Below are positions 19,898-28,477 of a DNA stretch of 40,262 nt, piece after piece; positions within the stretch are counted from its first letter, which is position 1; every line of letters starts with the position of its first letter. The notes below the pieces were generated by a model. The model ran no database searches. It was not told the DNA's origin and saw only the letters and a program-made list of their open reading frames with translations. Made by a program: the position numbers and the translations under genes. This DNA comes from Telmatospirillum sp. (GTDB lineage: Bacteria > Pseudomonadota > Alphaproteobacteria > Rhodospirillales > Magnetospirillaceae), in NCBI GenBank assembly GCA_009712185.1, contig WASQ01000065.1, positions 105,235 to 145,496 of the forward strand, written 5' to 3'.

Positions 19898-20785
19898 ATG
19901 AATAGATCCCGACCGCCTGCCGCTCCCCGGGCTTCCGACGCCCAACGGTCCCGACCTTCCGCAGAGGGAGGACGCCACAACGGCCCCGAGAGGCGGTCCC
20001 AGCCCCGGGCCGGAAAAGGCGGCGGTACCGGGGCCGGCGGCGGGCTCTGGCTGTGGGGCGCCCACCCGGTGCTGGCGGCCCTCGCCAATCCCGCGCGAAA
20101 GGCGCGCCGTCTGATCCTCACCGCCGAGGCGCTGCGGACCCACGGCGACACCATCCAGACGATCGGCCGGACGGCCCGGATACCACAACCGGAAGTGGTT
20201 GACCGGGCCGATCTCGACGGCCTGCTGCCCGATGGGGCGGTGCATCAGGGGATTGCGCTGGCGGCGGATCCCCTTCCGGCCCTTGACCTGCTCGATCTGG
20301 CCCGGGCGGCCGAAGGTCGGGACACCGCGGTCATCGTGTGTCTGGATCAGGTGACGGACCCGCATAACGTCGGCGCGGTCCTCCGCTCCGCGGCGGCCTT
20401 CGGCGCCCTGGGTCTCGTGGTGCCCGACCGGCACGCCCCCGACGAAACCGGAACGTTAGCCAAATCCGCATCGGGAGCGCTTGAACGCCTGCCGCTGGTG
20501 CGGGTCACGAATCTGGTGCGGGCGCTCGACGAGCTGAAGGAGAAGGGGTTCTGGATCGCCGGTCTGGCGGGGGACGCGCCGGTCACCCTGGCTGCCGCCG
20601 GATTGACCGGGCGGATCGTTCTGGTTCTGGGCAGCGAGGGCGAGGGTTTGCGCCGCCTGACCCGCGAACATTGCGACTATCTGGTGAAGCTGCCCCAGAG
20701 CGATCTGGTGGAAAGCCTGAATGTCAGCAATGCGGCAGCGGTGGCGCTTTACGAACTGGTCCGCCGGGAACAGGGGCAGCCTTAG
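19898..20785 (+). CDS. rlmB: 23S rRNA (guanosine-2'-O-)-methyltransferase RlmB-type (SpoU/TrmH family)
   Basis: SPOUT-class methyltransferase that 2'-O-methylates a guanosine in the peptidyl-transferase region of 23S rRNA using SAM. All three family motifs are visible: motif 1 LDQVTDPHNVGAVLRSAAAFGA (residues 149-170, catalytic Asn157/Arg163), motif 2 VLVLGSEGEGLRRLT (241-255) and motif 3 LVESLNVSNAAAVALYEL (270-287). A substrate-binding domain (GAHPVLAAL onward) precedes the SPOUT fold. The first ~48 residues are a basic, Arg/Pro/Gly-rich, probably disordered extension. ATG 19898 has an AAGAGG ribosome-binding site; a nearer ATG at 19894 runs into a stop. A perfect 16-bp palindrome lies just after the stop. 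Confidence 0.9.
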   Translation: MNRSRPPAAPRASDAQRSRPSAEGGRHNGPERRSQPRAGKGGGTGAGGGLWLWGAHPVLAALANPARKARRLILTAEALRTHGDTIQTIGRTARIPQPEVVDRADLDGLLPDGAVHQGIALAADPLPALDLLDLARAAEGRDTAVIVCLDQVTDPHNVGAVLRSAAAFGALGLVVPDRHAPDETGTLAKSASGALERLPLVRVTNLVRALDELKEKGFWIAGLAGDAPVTLAAAGLTGRIVLVLGSEGEGLRRLTREHCDYLVKLPQSDLVESLNVSNAAAVALYELVRREQGQP

Positions 20786-20795
20786 ACCCGCTGCC

Positions 20796-20811
20796 CGCCG
20801 CCCGGGCGGCG
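20796..20811 (+). other. Perfect GC palindrome downstream of rlmB
   Basis: CGCCGCCCGGGCGGCG starts 10 nt after the rlmB stop in the gap between convergent rlmB and the small membrane-protein gene. No U-run is present on either strand. It may stabilise or help end transcripts; I see no gene in the 162-nt gap. Confidence 0.4.
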
Positions 20812-20947
20812 TCGGTCCGTCCGTCATGGCGACCGCTCCGGCCTTGGCACAGGCGGGGTCAGGCAACCGCCCCCAGGGGAATGATGGGGCGGGCCGGCCA
20901 GCCGGCGATGCGTTCCTCTCATCGGCGGCTTTGGCCTCAGGCCTTGC

Positions 20948-21328
20948 TCATCCGGGGTTTTCCCCCTGGCGGGCGCGCCGGGACAACAGCTCCCCGACGG
21001 CGATCCCCCCGACGGCACAGGACATATGCAGAACCCGCAGGACGGGTTGCAACTCCTCCATCTGGAACTGGACCGGCAGGATCATGACCATAGCGCCGGT
21101 CAGAGGGATGCACAGCGCCCAGAGCACGGCCAACGGAGAGAGCCACCCGCCCCGCCCCCGGGCCAGCAGGCCAAGCCCCAGAAGGGCCAGGACGACGATG
21201 CAGCCGACCGCGGCATGGAATTGAAGGGGGATCCCGGTTTGCATCCACTGGGCCAGCCCGAGGCAAAAGGCGGCGACGCCGCACATCCGGATCGTCATCG
21301 TCAGGGTCGTCACCATGGCTCTCGTCAT
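20948..21328 (-). CDS. Small four-helix membrane protein of unknown function
   Basis: Not assigned to a named family. ATG 21328 has a GAAGG ribosome-binding site and gives a ~126-residue protein. Four hydrophobic segments are visible: about residues 8-25, 36-55, 62-82 and 94-113. One histidine lies in helix 2 (LQFHAAVG) and one in helix 4 (RVLHMSCAVGG), a placement that could ligate a haem or pigment, but this is speculation. The general pattern (LHxxxG in helix 2, VLHxxxG in helix 4) recalls uncharacterised small membrane proteins I have seen in many bacteria. It is the last gene of the minus-strand unit bchE-bchJ-tspO, but a 188-nt gap with a hairpin separates it from tspO. Confidence 0.65.
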   Translation of the reverse strand: MTRAMVTTLTMTIRMCGVAAFCLGLAQWMQTGIPLQFHAAVGCIVVLALLGLGLLARGRGGWLSPLAVLWALCIPLTGAMVMILPVQFQMEELQPVLRVLHMSCAVGGIAVGELLSRRARQGENPG

Positions 21329-21355
21329 TTTCAATAACCTTCTCTGAGACGGGTC

Positions 21356-21389
21356 ATACCGCCGGCCCGGGACCGGCAGGCGCCGGTAT
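21356..21389 (-). other. Hairpin between tspO and the small membrane-protein gene
   Basis: ATACCGG-type ends (plus 21356-21361 and 21383-21389) can pair, enclosing GC-rich internal repeats (GCCGG with CCGGC). It lies in the 188-nt gap between tspO and the gene downstream. It may attenuate or stabilise the transcript; there is no U-run. Confidence 0.3.
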
Positions 21390-21516
21390 GACGGCGGCCG
21401 GCGCCATTTTACTGCCGGGCTTCTGCCTTTTCGCGGGATCCGCGGTTCAGGCTCTCTTCCGGGGACCGGGGCGGGCCGGCCAAAGGGCGATGATGAGCCC
21501 TTAGCACCGGCCGGTC

Positions 21517-22020
21517 TCAGACGTTCATCGACCAGATGGTCCAGGTGAGCGCGGTGGCGAGGCTGACCCAAAGAAGATAGGGCAGCATGAGGATCGCCGC
21601 CCGGGAATCGCGCCTCCGGAACTCCAGGACCGTCATCAGAATCGCCCCCCACAGGAGCGACACCTCGATGGAGGCGGCGAGCAGCCAGTGATAGGAGAAG
21701 AACAGAAAGCTCCACCCGAAATTCAGGGCCAGTTGAAGCAGGAAAAGCCTGAGCGAGGCACTCGACCACGCGAAGCGGTCGCGCCGCCACGCCAGCCAGC
21801 CGGCGAGCGCCATCATCGGGTAAAGCGTGCTCCAAACGGGTCCGAAGACCCGGTCCGGTGGCGTGAAGGCGGGTTTCGCAATGGTCTGATACCACCCCCG
21901 CACCTCGGGCACGGTCACCGCGCCGGCAATCCCCCCGACGGCCAGACACACAACGATGACGGCCAGTAATCGCAGGAGGGACCCGGCGGACGTCGCGGAC
22001 GGAATGGAAGACCGGAGCAT
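21517..22020 (-). CDS. tspO: TspO/MBR family tryptophan-rich membrane protein
   Basis: TspO (CrtK in older photosynthesis-cluster naming) is a five-helix membrane protein that binds porphyrins; in Rhodobacter it negatively affects photosynthesis-gene expression. The 167 residues show the family core WYQTIAKPAFTPPDRVFGPVW (residues 43-63) followed by STLYPMMALAGWLAW. Then come QLALNFGWSFLFF (96-108) and PYLLWVSLATALTWTIWS (147-164). ATG 22020 is 5 nt after the bchJ stop, with GGAG inside the bchJ end, so translation is probably coupled. In Rhodobacter tspO lies by crtIBC; here it is in the bchE-bchJ unit. Confidence 0.93.
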   Translation of the reverse strand: MLRSSIPSATSAGSLLRLLAVIVVCLAVGGIAGAVTVPEVRGWYQTIAKPAFTPPDRVFGPVWSTLYPMMALAGWLAWRRDRFAWSSASLRLFLLQLALNFGWSFLFFSYHWLLAASIEVSLLWGAILMTVLEFRRRDSRAAILMLPYLLWVSLATALTWTIWSMNV

Positions 22021-22025
22021 CGCGA

Positions 22026-22712
22026 TCAGCTCCAGACGATTTCGAACCGGCAGCAGGCCCCGCCCCGGGCCTCGCAGGTGACCTCACGGACCCTGACGGA
22101 CGGGGACACCAGAACCGCAAACAGGCGTTGGAAGACCGCCGCGTGCCAGAAGCAGACTCCCTCCGTCCGGTCCGGCGCCGCGGACTGGAGATCCGCGTCC
22201 CGGTCCCTTGCGCACAACGGATTCCCCAGGATCTCGACGATCGTCGGATTTCCCGAGAGCCCACGGAAATAGCCGGATCCGGCAAAGGTCCAGGCGTGGT
22301 CGTCAATGGCGCGGACCAGACGGCGGGCAGCAAGTGGAGAAGGCATCATCCCAAGAATTGTCCTCGCCAGCCTGGGGATACGGTTGGCTAACAGGTAGTC
22401 GGCCGTGAGCGTTCCCGCAAGAGTGAGCACCCCGGCGGCCTGGTCGGGGGAAAGAACAGTCCTGACCGCGTAATGCAGGCCGGCCGCCCCGGTCTCGTCG
22501 ATCATCTCTGCCGGGGGCCGGGCCAGCCATTGGCTGACCCCTGCGCGCAGAAAAATTTCCGGCGACACGGACGCCAGCCCGGTCCGCTCCAATGCCGCGA
22601 TCACCTGGATCACGGCATTGGGACCGACCCGGCCGGCGGTGGCCGGTCCCTGACCGGCCTTCGCGTCCCCCGTCCTTCCCCGCTCACTGGGCGGCGTTGG
22701 AGCCGACCGCAT
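22026..22712 (-). CDS. bchJ: Bacteriochlorophyll biosynthesis protein BchJ (V4R domain)
   Basis: BchJ was long assigned as a divinyl reductase. Later work suggests an accessory role in pigment synthesis, since BciA/BciB-type enzymes do the reduction. The C-terminal half (about residues 165-226) is a V4R-type domain with [22 protein letters not shown] and [14 protein letters not shown], giving the characteristic cysteines. ATG 22712 ([10 protein letters not shown]) was chosen: it has GGGGGA upstream, yields 228 residues and overlaps the bchE stop by 29 nt. The open frame extends further upstream inside bchE, but that part is Arg/Pro-rich shadow sequence. Start moderately certain. Confidence 0.85.
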   Translation of the reverse strand: MRSAPTPPSERGRTGDAKAGQGPATAGRVGPNAVIQVIAALERTGLASVSPEIFLRAGVSQWLARPPAEMIDETGAAGLHYAVRTVLSPDQAAGVLTLAGTLTADYLLANRIPRLARTILGMMPSPLAARRLVRAIDDHAWTFAGSGYFRGLSGNPTIVEILGNPLCARDRDADLQSAAPDRTEGVCFWHAAVFQRLFAVLVSPSVRVREVTCEARGGACCRFEIVWS

Positions 22713-24387
22713 CGACGTCCCCCATCTGCTGGGTGGATCCGCCGCATGCCTTGGCGATGGCGGCCGCCCTGTCCGCGCTGCCGCTTTCGACGCCCTCCTC
22801 CATCTGACCGGTCCCGCCTCCGCAGGCCTTGGCCGCGGCCAAGCGGCCGACAGCCTTGCGGGACCGGTCCGCCCGGGCCTCCCAGTCGGCTGCGGCGACA
22901 TCCATGGTCCGTGACTGGTCGAAATGGAAATTCACCGTCCGTTTCGTCTGCGGCCCCCAATATCCGATATTGCCGAGATTGTAGAACTTGCGCTCGAATC
23001 CCGCTTTCATGAACGCCCAGAGACACCCGAGGAGATAGCGGCGCCTTGCTCCCGTTCCCGACCAGGGATAGGAAAAGAGCGCCTTCTTCATATAGAAGCG
23101 GCGGTAATTGCTCATCACGCGGTCAAGGAGTTCTCCCCGGTCCAGGGCCTGGGGTTTGATGATCGGCGTCACGAAGTTGTATTTCTCGAAATCATAGATT
23201 TCGACCTTGTCGCGAATTTCCTGGAACAGGTCACTGAACGGCCAGGGCGTATACATCGACCAGTTGGCCAGATCCGGCTTCCAGTCCTCGGCCATCTGAT
23301 AGGTTTCCTCCAGCGTCTCGGCGGTTTCGTTTTCGAGACCGACGATGAACTGGGCCTCGACGACGATTCCGGCCTCCAGCAGCAGTTGCACGGCCCGCTT
23401 GTTATCGGCGACCTTGGTCTCCTTGTTGAAGCGGTCCAGTTTCAGCTGCGCCGCCGCCTCGGTGCCCAGCGACACATGGATCAACCCGGCCTTGCGGTAA
23501 AAGGGCAGGATTTCTTCATCGCGCAGGATATCGGTGACGCGGGTATTGATCCCCCATTGCACATGCTCCGGCAATCCCCGCGCAATCAATTCCTCGCAGA
23601 ATTGGACGAACTTCTTGCGATTGATCGTCGGTTCCTCGTCGGCCAGAATGAAAAAACGGACGTCATACCGGCGATAAAGCATCTCGATTTCATCCACGAC
23701 CTTCTTAGGATCGCGAATCCGGTAATCGCGCCAGAATTTCCACTGTGAACAGAAGGAACAGGTGAAGGGGCACCCCCGGGCCATGTTGGGAATCGCGACC
23801 CGCCGGTTCAGCGGAATGTAGGTGTATTTTTCCCATTCGAGGATGCTCCAGTCCGGATCGATCTGGTCCACATCCTTGATGGTGGGCGCTGCCTCGGTGG
23901 CGACGATCTGATGGGTCTCCTCGTCGCGATAGGCGATGCCCCGGATGTCGCGCCGGCCGGACGGCCATTGACCATCATCGATCGTCCGGATCACGTCGAT
24001 CAGGATTTCCTCTCCCTCGCCCCGCACGATGGCGTCAATCCAGGGGGCCTCGGCCAGGACCTGCTGGAACATGAAGGTTGCGTGGATGCCGCCGAGAAGG
24101 GTCACCACATCGGGATTCTCCTCCTTGGCGATCTGTAGCAACCGCTCCGCCTTATAGATCGACGGTGTGATTGCGGTCAGGCCGACAACATCAGGCATCT
24201 CGCGGGCCAGTATGTCCCGCACCTGATCGTCGGAAAGGTTGTTCGTCATGGCATCGACGAAACGAACGTCGGTATATCCGGCGTTTCTCAAGGAACCGGC
24301 GAGATAAGCCGCCCAGCTCGGCGGCCAATTGCCGGCAATCTCGGCGCCGCCAGAATGATAGTTCGGATGAATGAGAAGGATGCGCAC
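22684..24387 (-). CDS. bchE: Anaerobic Mg-protoporphyrin IX monomethyl ester oxidative cyclase
   Basis: Oxygen-independent cyclase that forms the isocyclic ring E of bacteriochlorophyll using water as oxygen source; a cobalamin- and radical-SAM-dependent enzyme. The N-terminal ~150 residues form the B12-binding-type domain ([30 protein letters not shown]). The radical SAM triad is C206-x3-C210-x2-C213 in [12 protein letters not shown] 24387 was chosen because a perfect GGAGGTGA ribosome-binding site precedes it; the product is 567 residues, close to the usual length. The C-terminus has two KACGG-x-T-x-QM units 26 residues apart (Cys522 and Cys548). Divergent from bchI, with PpsR-type operators between them. 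Confidence 0.96.
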   Translation of the reverse strand: MRILLIHPNYHSGGAEIAGNWPPSWAAYLAGSLRNAGYTDVRFVDAMTNNLSDDQVRDILAREMPDVVGLTAITPSIYKAERLLQIAKEENPDVVTLLGGIHATFMFQQVLAEAPWIDAIVRGEGEEILIDVIRTIDDGQWPSGRRDIRGIAYRDEETHQIVATEAAPTIKDVDQIDPDWSILEWEKYTYIPLNRRVAIPNMARGCPFTCSFCSQWKFWRDYRIRDPKKVVDEIEMLYRRYDVRFFILADEEPTINRKKFVQFCEELIARGLPEHVQWGINTRVTDILRDEEILPFYRKAGLIHVSLGTEAAAQLKLDRFNKETKVADNKRAVQLLLEAGIVVEAQFIVGLENETAETLEETYQMAEDWKPDLANWSMYTPWPFSDLFQEIRDKVEIYDFEKYNFVTPIIKPQALDRGELLDRVMSNYRRFYMKKALFSYPWSGTGARRRYLLGCLWAFMKAGFERKFYNLGNIGYWGPQTKRTVNFHFDQSRTMDVAAADWEARADRSRKAVGRLAAAKACGGGTGQMEEGVESGSADRAAAIAKACGGSTQQMGDVDAVGSNAAQ

Positions 24388-24491
24388 CTTATCACCTCCC
24401 GCCAACCGTTGAGGACCGAAGCCCCCGGATTTGGGGGAGACGCGTTCAACGGGCAACATGACAGAGCGTCCAGCGATGGCCCCCAGGCTAC

Positions 24492-24525
24492 TGTCCAATT
24501 ATTTTGATGTCCAATTAAATTGACA
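24492..24525. promoter_or_regulatory. PpsR/CrtJ-type operator region between bchE and bchI
   Basis: A perfect TGT-N12-ACA palindrome, TGTCCAATTAAATTGACA, lies at 24508-24525. A degenerate copy, TGT-N12-ATG, is at 24492-24509. The two share the half-site TGTCCAATTA as a direct repeat 16 bp apart. A TTGACA hexamer (24520-24525), a possible bchI -35, is embedded in the perfect operator, which would allow repression by steric block. PpsR/CrtJ is the aerobic repressor of photosynthesis genes in purple bacteria. No clear -10 for either direction could be identified. Confidence 0.75.
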
Positions 24526-24558
24526 TACAGAGCCGCTTCGCCTCATTCTTGAACCGTT

Positions 24559-24576
24559 CCGGGGCGTCCGCCCCGG
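24559..24576 (+). other. Hairpin in the bchI leader
   Basis: CCGGGGCG and CGCCCCGG form a perfect inverted repeat with a 2-nt spacer, between the operator region and the bchI start. There is no U-run. It may stabilise the mRNA 5' end. Confidence 0.4.
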
Positions 24577-24642
24577 GCCGGCCGCCCGGGTCCACCGGGG
24601 CCGGCGATGTCATGGTCACCTTTCCGATACGGTGCGACAGCC

Positions 24643-25668
24643 ATGAAAATTCCGTTTCCCTTTGCCGCCATCGTCGGCCAGGACGATATGAAACTGGCGC
24701 TTCTGCTTGTGGCGATCGACCGCACGATCGGCGGTGTCATGGTGTTCGGCGACCGGGGAACCGGCAAATCGACCGCCGTCAGGTCCCTGGCCGCCCTGCT
24801 GCCGCCGATGCAGGTCGTCTCGGGATGCCGGTTCAACTATCCCCCCGCAGCGGCCGGCAATTGCGGCCAGAGTTGCGACGAGGAGGCGCGCAGCCACTGC
24901 CATGACGTCGACACGGGCGCGGTTCCGGTGGTGGACCTGCCGTTGGGCGCGACCGAGGACCGGGTGGTCGGCGCCCTGGACATCGAACGGGCGCTGACGC
25001 GGGGCGAAAAAGGATTTGAACCCGGGCTGCTGGCCCGCGCTCATCGCGGCTTTCTTTATATCGACGAGGTCAATCTGCTGGAGGACCATCTGGTCGATCT
25101 GTTGCTGGACGCCGCCGCGTCGGGAGAGAACATCGTCGAGCGCGAGGGGTTGAGCGTGAAACATCCGGCGCGCTTTGTCCTTGTCGGCAGCGGCAATCCC
25201 GAAGAAGGTGAATTGCGCCCGCAGTTGCTGGATAGATTCGGGTTGTCCGTCGAGGTCCGGACGCCGTCCGATCTTGCCGAACGGATCGAAATTCTGCGCC
25301 GCTGCGACGCCTTCGAACGGGATCCCCAGACCTTCCTGGCCCATTGGGGACCGCGCAACCAGGAGATCCGGGAATTGATCGTCCGCGCCCGGGAGAGGCT
25401 GGAAACCGTCGAGGTCGACGACGCCGGGCTGGAGGCGATGTCGCGCCTGTGCGTCGCCACCGGAGCCGACGGCCTGCGCGGCGAGCTGACCCTGATGCGC
25501 GCGGCGCGGGCCGCCGCGGCCCTGGAGAACGTCCCGCGCGTCGACGACCGCCACATCCGCCGCGTGGCGCCGATGGCGCTGCGTCATCGCCTGAGGCGCG
25601 ACCCTCTGGACGAGACGGGATCGGTGGTGCGCATCGAACGGGCCATGGCGGAGGTCATGGACGCATGA
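24643..25668 (+). CDS. bchI: Magnesium chelatase subunit BchI (AAA+ ATPase)
   Basis: ATPase subunit of magnesium chelatase, which with BchD and BchH inserts Mg2+ into protoporphyrin IX, the first committed step of bacteriochlorophyll synthesis. Visible: Walker A GDRGTGKST (residues 36-44), Walker B LYIDEVNLLEDHLVDLLLD (138-156) and the sensor/arginine-finger region LRPQLLDRFG (191-200). The 341-residue length is normal. ATG 24643 (MKIPFPFAAIVGQD) fits the family N-terminus; an upstream in-frame ATG at 24607 adds 12 unlikely residues. Neither has a strong ribosome-binding site. Its TGA overlaps the bchD ATG (ATGA). First gene of bchIDO-crtIB. Confidence 0.96.
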   Translation: MKIPFPFAAIVGQDDMKLALLLVAIDRTIGGVMVFGDRGTGKSTAVRSLAALLPPMQVVSGCRFNYPPAAAGNCGQSCDEEARSHCHDVDTGAVPVVDLPLGATEDRVVGALDIERALTRGEKGFEPGLLARAHRGFLYIDEVNLLEDHLVDLLLDAAASGENIVEREGLSVKHPARFVLVGSGNPEEGELRPQLLDRFGLSVEVRTPSDLAERIEILRRCDAFERDPQTFLAHWGPRNQEIRELIVRARERLETVEVDDAGLEAMSRLCVATGADGLRGELTLMRAARAAAALENVPRVDDRHIRRVAPMALRHRLRRDPLDETGSVVRIERAMAEVMDA

Positions 25669-27563
25669 CCAGTCCCGTCTTGTCGCCTGAACGACCGGTC
25701 CAGCCGCCGGAGAGTGCCGGCGACGGGATCGGCCAGGACGCCCGGGACGCCGACCGCTGGCAGGATGCCCTGGCGGCGGCCGCGCTATTCGCCGTCGATC
25801 CCGTCGGACTTCGCGGCCTGGTGGTCAGCGATGGCCCCGGCCCGGTTCGCGATCGATGGTTCCGTCACCTGGAACAGCTTCTGCCCCCGGATCGTCCGGT
25901 CCGCCGGTTACCGGCCGCGACCGCCGACGACCGGCTGATCGGTTCGATCGATCTGACGGCGACCCTGGCGACCGGCCGGCCTGTCCTGCAAAAGGGCGTG
26001 CTGGCCGAGGCCGACGGGGGCATCGTGGTCATCCCCATGGCGGAACGCCTGTCGTCCGGCACCGCAGCCCGGATCGCCACGGTCCTGGACCGCCAGGAGG
26101 TGGCGCTCGAACGCGAGGGACTGGCCGAACGCCTCCCCGCCCGCATCGGCATCGTCGCCTTCGATGAGAGCGCCGGCCCCGATGAGGCCATGGCGCCCTC
26201 CCTCCTGGACCGGTGCGCCTTTCTGATCGGATTGGGGGGCCTCAGCCTGCGGCGCCTTCCGGCCCCACTTCCCGACAGGTCGGCGCTGGAGGCTGCGCGC
26301 GCCCGCCTCGCGGTCCAGCCTCCCCCCGCCGCCGAGGTGATCGAGGCTCTGGTCATAACCGGCGCGTCTCTCGGCATCGGACCGGTCACGGCACCGCTGC
26401 TGGCTCTGCGGGCCGCCGCCGCCGCCGCCGCCCTGGCCGGCCGGGACGCCGTCACCATCGAGGACGCCCGGCTCGCCGTCCGGCTGGTTCTGGCTCCACG
26501 GGCGCGGATGATCCCCGAAGACATGCCAGAGCCCGAGCCCGACGCCGATCCGCAAACGCCGGAGGATCACCGGCCGGACACGCCGCCCCCGGACAATGCC
26601 GGCCCGCCGGAGCCGCCGCCGACGGCGGAGTGGGCGGAAATCCTGCTCGCCGCCGCGAGGGCCGCGCGCCCGGAGGGCCTCGTCAACCGCGTGACGGGAG
26701 ACTCCTCTCTCCGCCATCCGTCCAGACAAAGCGGTGGCGGATCGGTCGGGACCGTGCCCACGGGCGGCAGACCGGCCGGCACCCGCATGGGAACGCCCCG
26801 GTCCGGCGCCCGGCTCGCCCTGGTGGACACCATCCGCGCCGCCGCGCCCTGGCAGGCATTGCGCCGGTCGGAACGACGACGGGCAGGAGGCGATGTCCCG
26901 GACGACCGGATCCTGTTCCACCGGACCGACTTCCGGATCCAAAGGCTGGTCCGGCGACGCGAATCGACCATCGTCTTCTGCGTCGACGCCTCCGGATCCA
27001 CGGCGTTTCACCGTCTGGCGGAAGCCAAAGGCGCTGTCGAGCTGGTCCTGGCACAGGCTTATGTCTCCCGGACCGCCGTGGCGCTTGTGGTTTTCCGGGG
27101 GCAGACCGCGGATCTTCTTCTTCCACCGACGCGGTCGCTGCCGCGCGCCCGGTCGTTGCTCGCCAAGCTGCCCGGGGGCGGGGGGACACCGCTTGCCGCG
27201 GGAATCGATCTGGCCGTTCTGACCGCCCTGGCGGAGCGGGCCAGGGGAAAGGACCCGTTGATCATGCTGTTGACGGACGGACGGGCCAACATCAGCCGCG
27301 ATGGTGTCGCCCGGCGGCCGGGCGCCCAGGAAGATGCCATGGAGGCGGCGCGGCATGTGGCCCGTAACCGTGTCGACGCCATTTTCATCGACACCGCGCC
27401 ACGCCCCCGCGCGGAAGGACGCCTTCTGGCCGAGGCCATGGCCGCGCGTTATGTCGCCCTGCCCTATGTCGACGCGGAACGGGTCCGCGACGTCGCCCTG
27501 ACGGCGATGTCCCAAAGAGCCGCACTGTCGCAGCGGGCCGCGTCCCCGGCCGGCGACCGATGA
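25665..27563 (+). CDS. bchD: Magnesium chelatase subunit BchD
   Basis: Scaffold subunit of magnesium chelatase that forms the AAA+ double ring with BchI. The 632 residues divide into a degenerate AAA+ domain (about 1-275, no Walker A; the P-loop position reads SDGPGPVRD), an acidic Pro-rich linker (about 285-325) and a C-terminal integrin-I domain with the MIDAS motif DASGS (Asp441), plus later LTDGRAN. The loss of ATPase motifs is normal for BchD. The start overlaps the bchI stop (ATGA) and the stop overlaps the bchO start (ATGA), indicating coupled translation. Confidence 0.95.
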   Translation: MTSPVLSPERPVQPPESAGDGIGQDARDADRWQDALAAAALFAVDPVGLRGLVVSDGPGPVRDRWFRHLEQLLPPDRPVRRLPAATADDRLIGSIDLTATLATGRPVLQKGVLAEADGGIVVIPMAERLSSGTAARIATVLDRQEVALEREGLAERLPARIGIVAFDESAGPDEAMAPSLLDRCAFLIGLGGLSLRRLPAPLPDRSALEAARARLAVQPPPAAEVIEALVITGASLGIGPVTAPLLALRAAAAAAALAGRDAVTIEDARLAVRLVLAPRARMIPEDMPEPEPDADPQTPEDHRPDTPPPDNAGPPEPPPTAEWAEILLAAARAARPEGLVNRVTGDSSLRHPSRQSGGGSVGTVPTGGRPAGTRMGTPRSGARLALVDTIRAAAPWQALRRSERRRAGGDVPDDRILFHRTDFRIQRLVRRRESTIVFCVDASGSTAFHRLAEAKGAVELVLAQAYVSRTAVALVVFRGQTADLLLPPTRSLPRARSLLAKLPGGGGTPLAAGIDLAVLTALAERARGKDPLIMLLTDGRANISRDGVARRPGAQEDAMEAARHVARNRVDAIFIDTAPRPRAEGRLLAEAMAARYVALPYVDAERVRDVALTAMSQRAALSQRAASPAGDR

Positions 27564-28468
27564 CCTGGGCCGTCGACTGGAACCGTGACGGAGCCGACTG
27601 GCCCAACCGCGAGGCCAGCCGGTTCGTCGCCGCCGACGGGCTCACCTGGCATGTTCAGATTCTGGGAAATGGCCCGCCGCTGCTTCTGCTTCACGGCACC
27701 GGCGCTGCCACCCATTCCTGGCGGGATCTGGCCCCGCTGCTGGCCCGCCATTTCACCGTGATCGCCCCCGATCTTCCCGGACACGGGTTCACCGATCTTT
27801 ACCCCCATCAGAATTTGTCCCTGCCGCGCATGGCCGCCGCCGTGGCGGCGCTGCTCGGCGCTCTCGACATCCGGCCGGAGCTGGTGGCCGGTCACTCCGC
27901 CGGCGCCGCGATCGCCATCCGGATGACCATCGACGGAACCCTCGCCCCACGCGCCCTGATCAGCCTGAGCGGCGCACTGAAACCCTTTTCCGGACTGGAA
28001 GGCGTGATTTTTCCTGCGCTGGCCCGTCTGCTGTTCCTCAATCCGCTGGCCGCATCCCTGCTGGCATGGCGCGCCTCCGATCATGCCCGGGTGGCCCGGG
28101 TCATCGCGCAAACGGGGTCCACGCTCGACGATAGGGGCCTCGATCTTTATGTGCGCCTGCTTGCCACCGCGCGACACGTCTCCGCCGCGCTCAGTCAGAT
28201 GGCCTGCTGGGACCTGGGACCGTTTCAATGGGAACTGCCGCGTCTGTCCGTCCCGCTGACCCTGGTGGCGCCGGAAAACGACCATGCGGTTCCTCCCGAA
28301 GCCGCCAGCAATGCCAGGGCGCGCTGCCCGGTGTCGACCCTCGTCCCGGTTCCCGGCCTCGGACATCTGGCGCATGAGGAGGCGCCCGGAACCCTGGCGG
28401 ACATCATCGTCGCCGCCTGCGGCGGCGGCAATGCGGGCGAGCCCCGCGAGAAACATCATGAAGGGTGA
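27560..28468 (+). CDS. bchO: Alpha/beta hydrolase BchO
   Basis: BchO is a conserved member of the magnesium chelatase operon with an alpha/beta-hydrolase fold; its substrate is not firmly established. The 302-residue protein has the oxyanion segment LLLLHGTGAATHSW (about 41-54), DLPGHGFTD and the nucleophile elbow VAGHSAGAA (Ser113). A C-terminal NDHAVPP and GLGHLAHEE give a plausible acid and His. The ATGA overlap with bchD and a 9-nt gap to crtI place it in the same transcript. Confidence 0.93.
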   Translation: MTWAVDWNRDGADWPNREASRFVAADGLTWHVQILGNGPPLLLLHGTGAATHSWRDLAPLLARHFTVIAPDLPGHGFTDLYPHQNLSLPRMAAAVAALLGALDIRPELVAGHSAGAAIAIRMTIDGTLAPRALISLSGALKPFSGLEGVIFPALARLLFLNPLAASLLAWRASDHARVARVIAQTGSTLDDRGLDLYVRLLATARHVSAALSQMACWDLGPFQWELPRLSVPLTLVAPENDHAVPPEAASNARARCPVSTLVPVPGLGHLAHEEAPGTLADIIVAACGGGNAGEPREKHHEG

Positions 28469-28477
28469 TCACAACCC

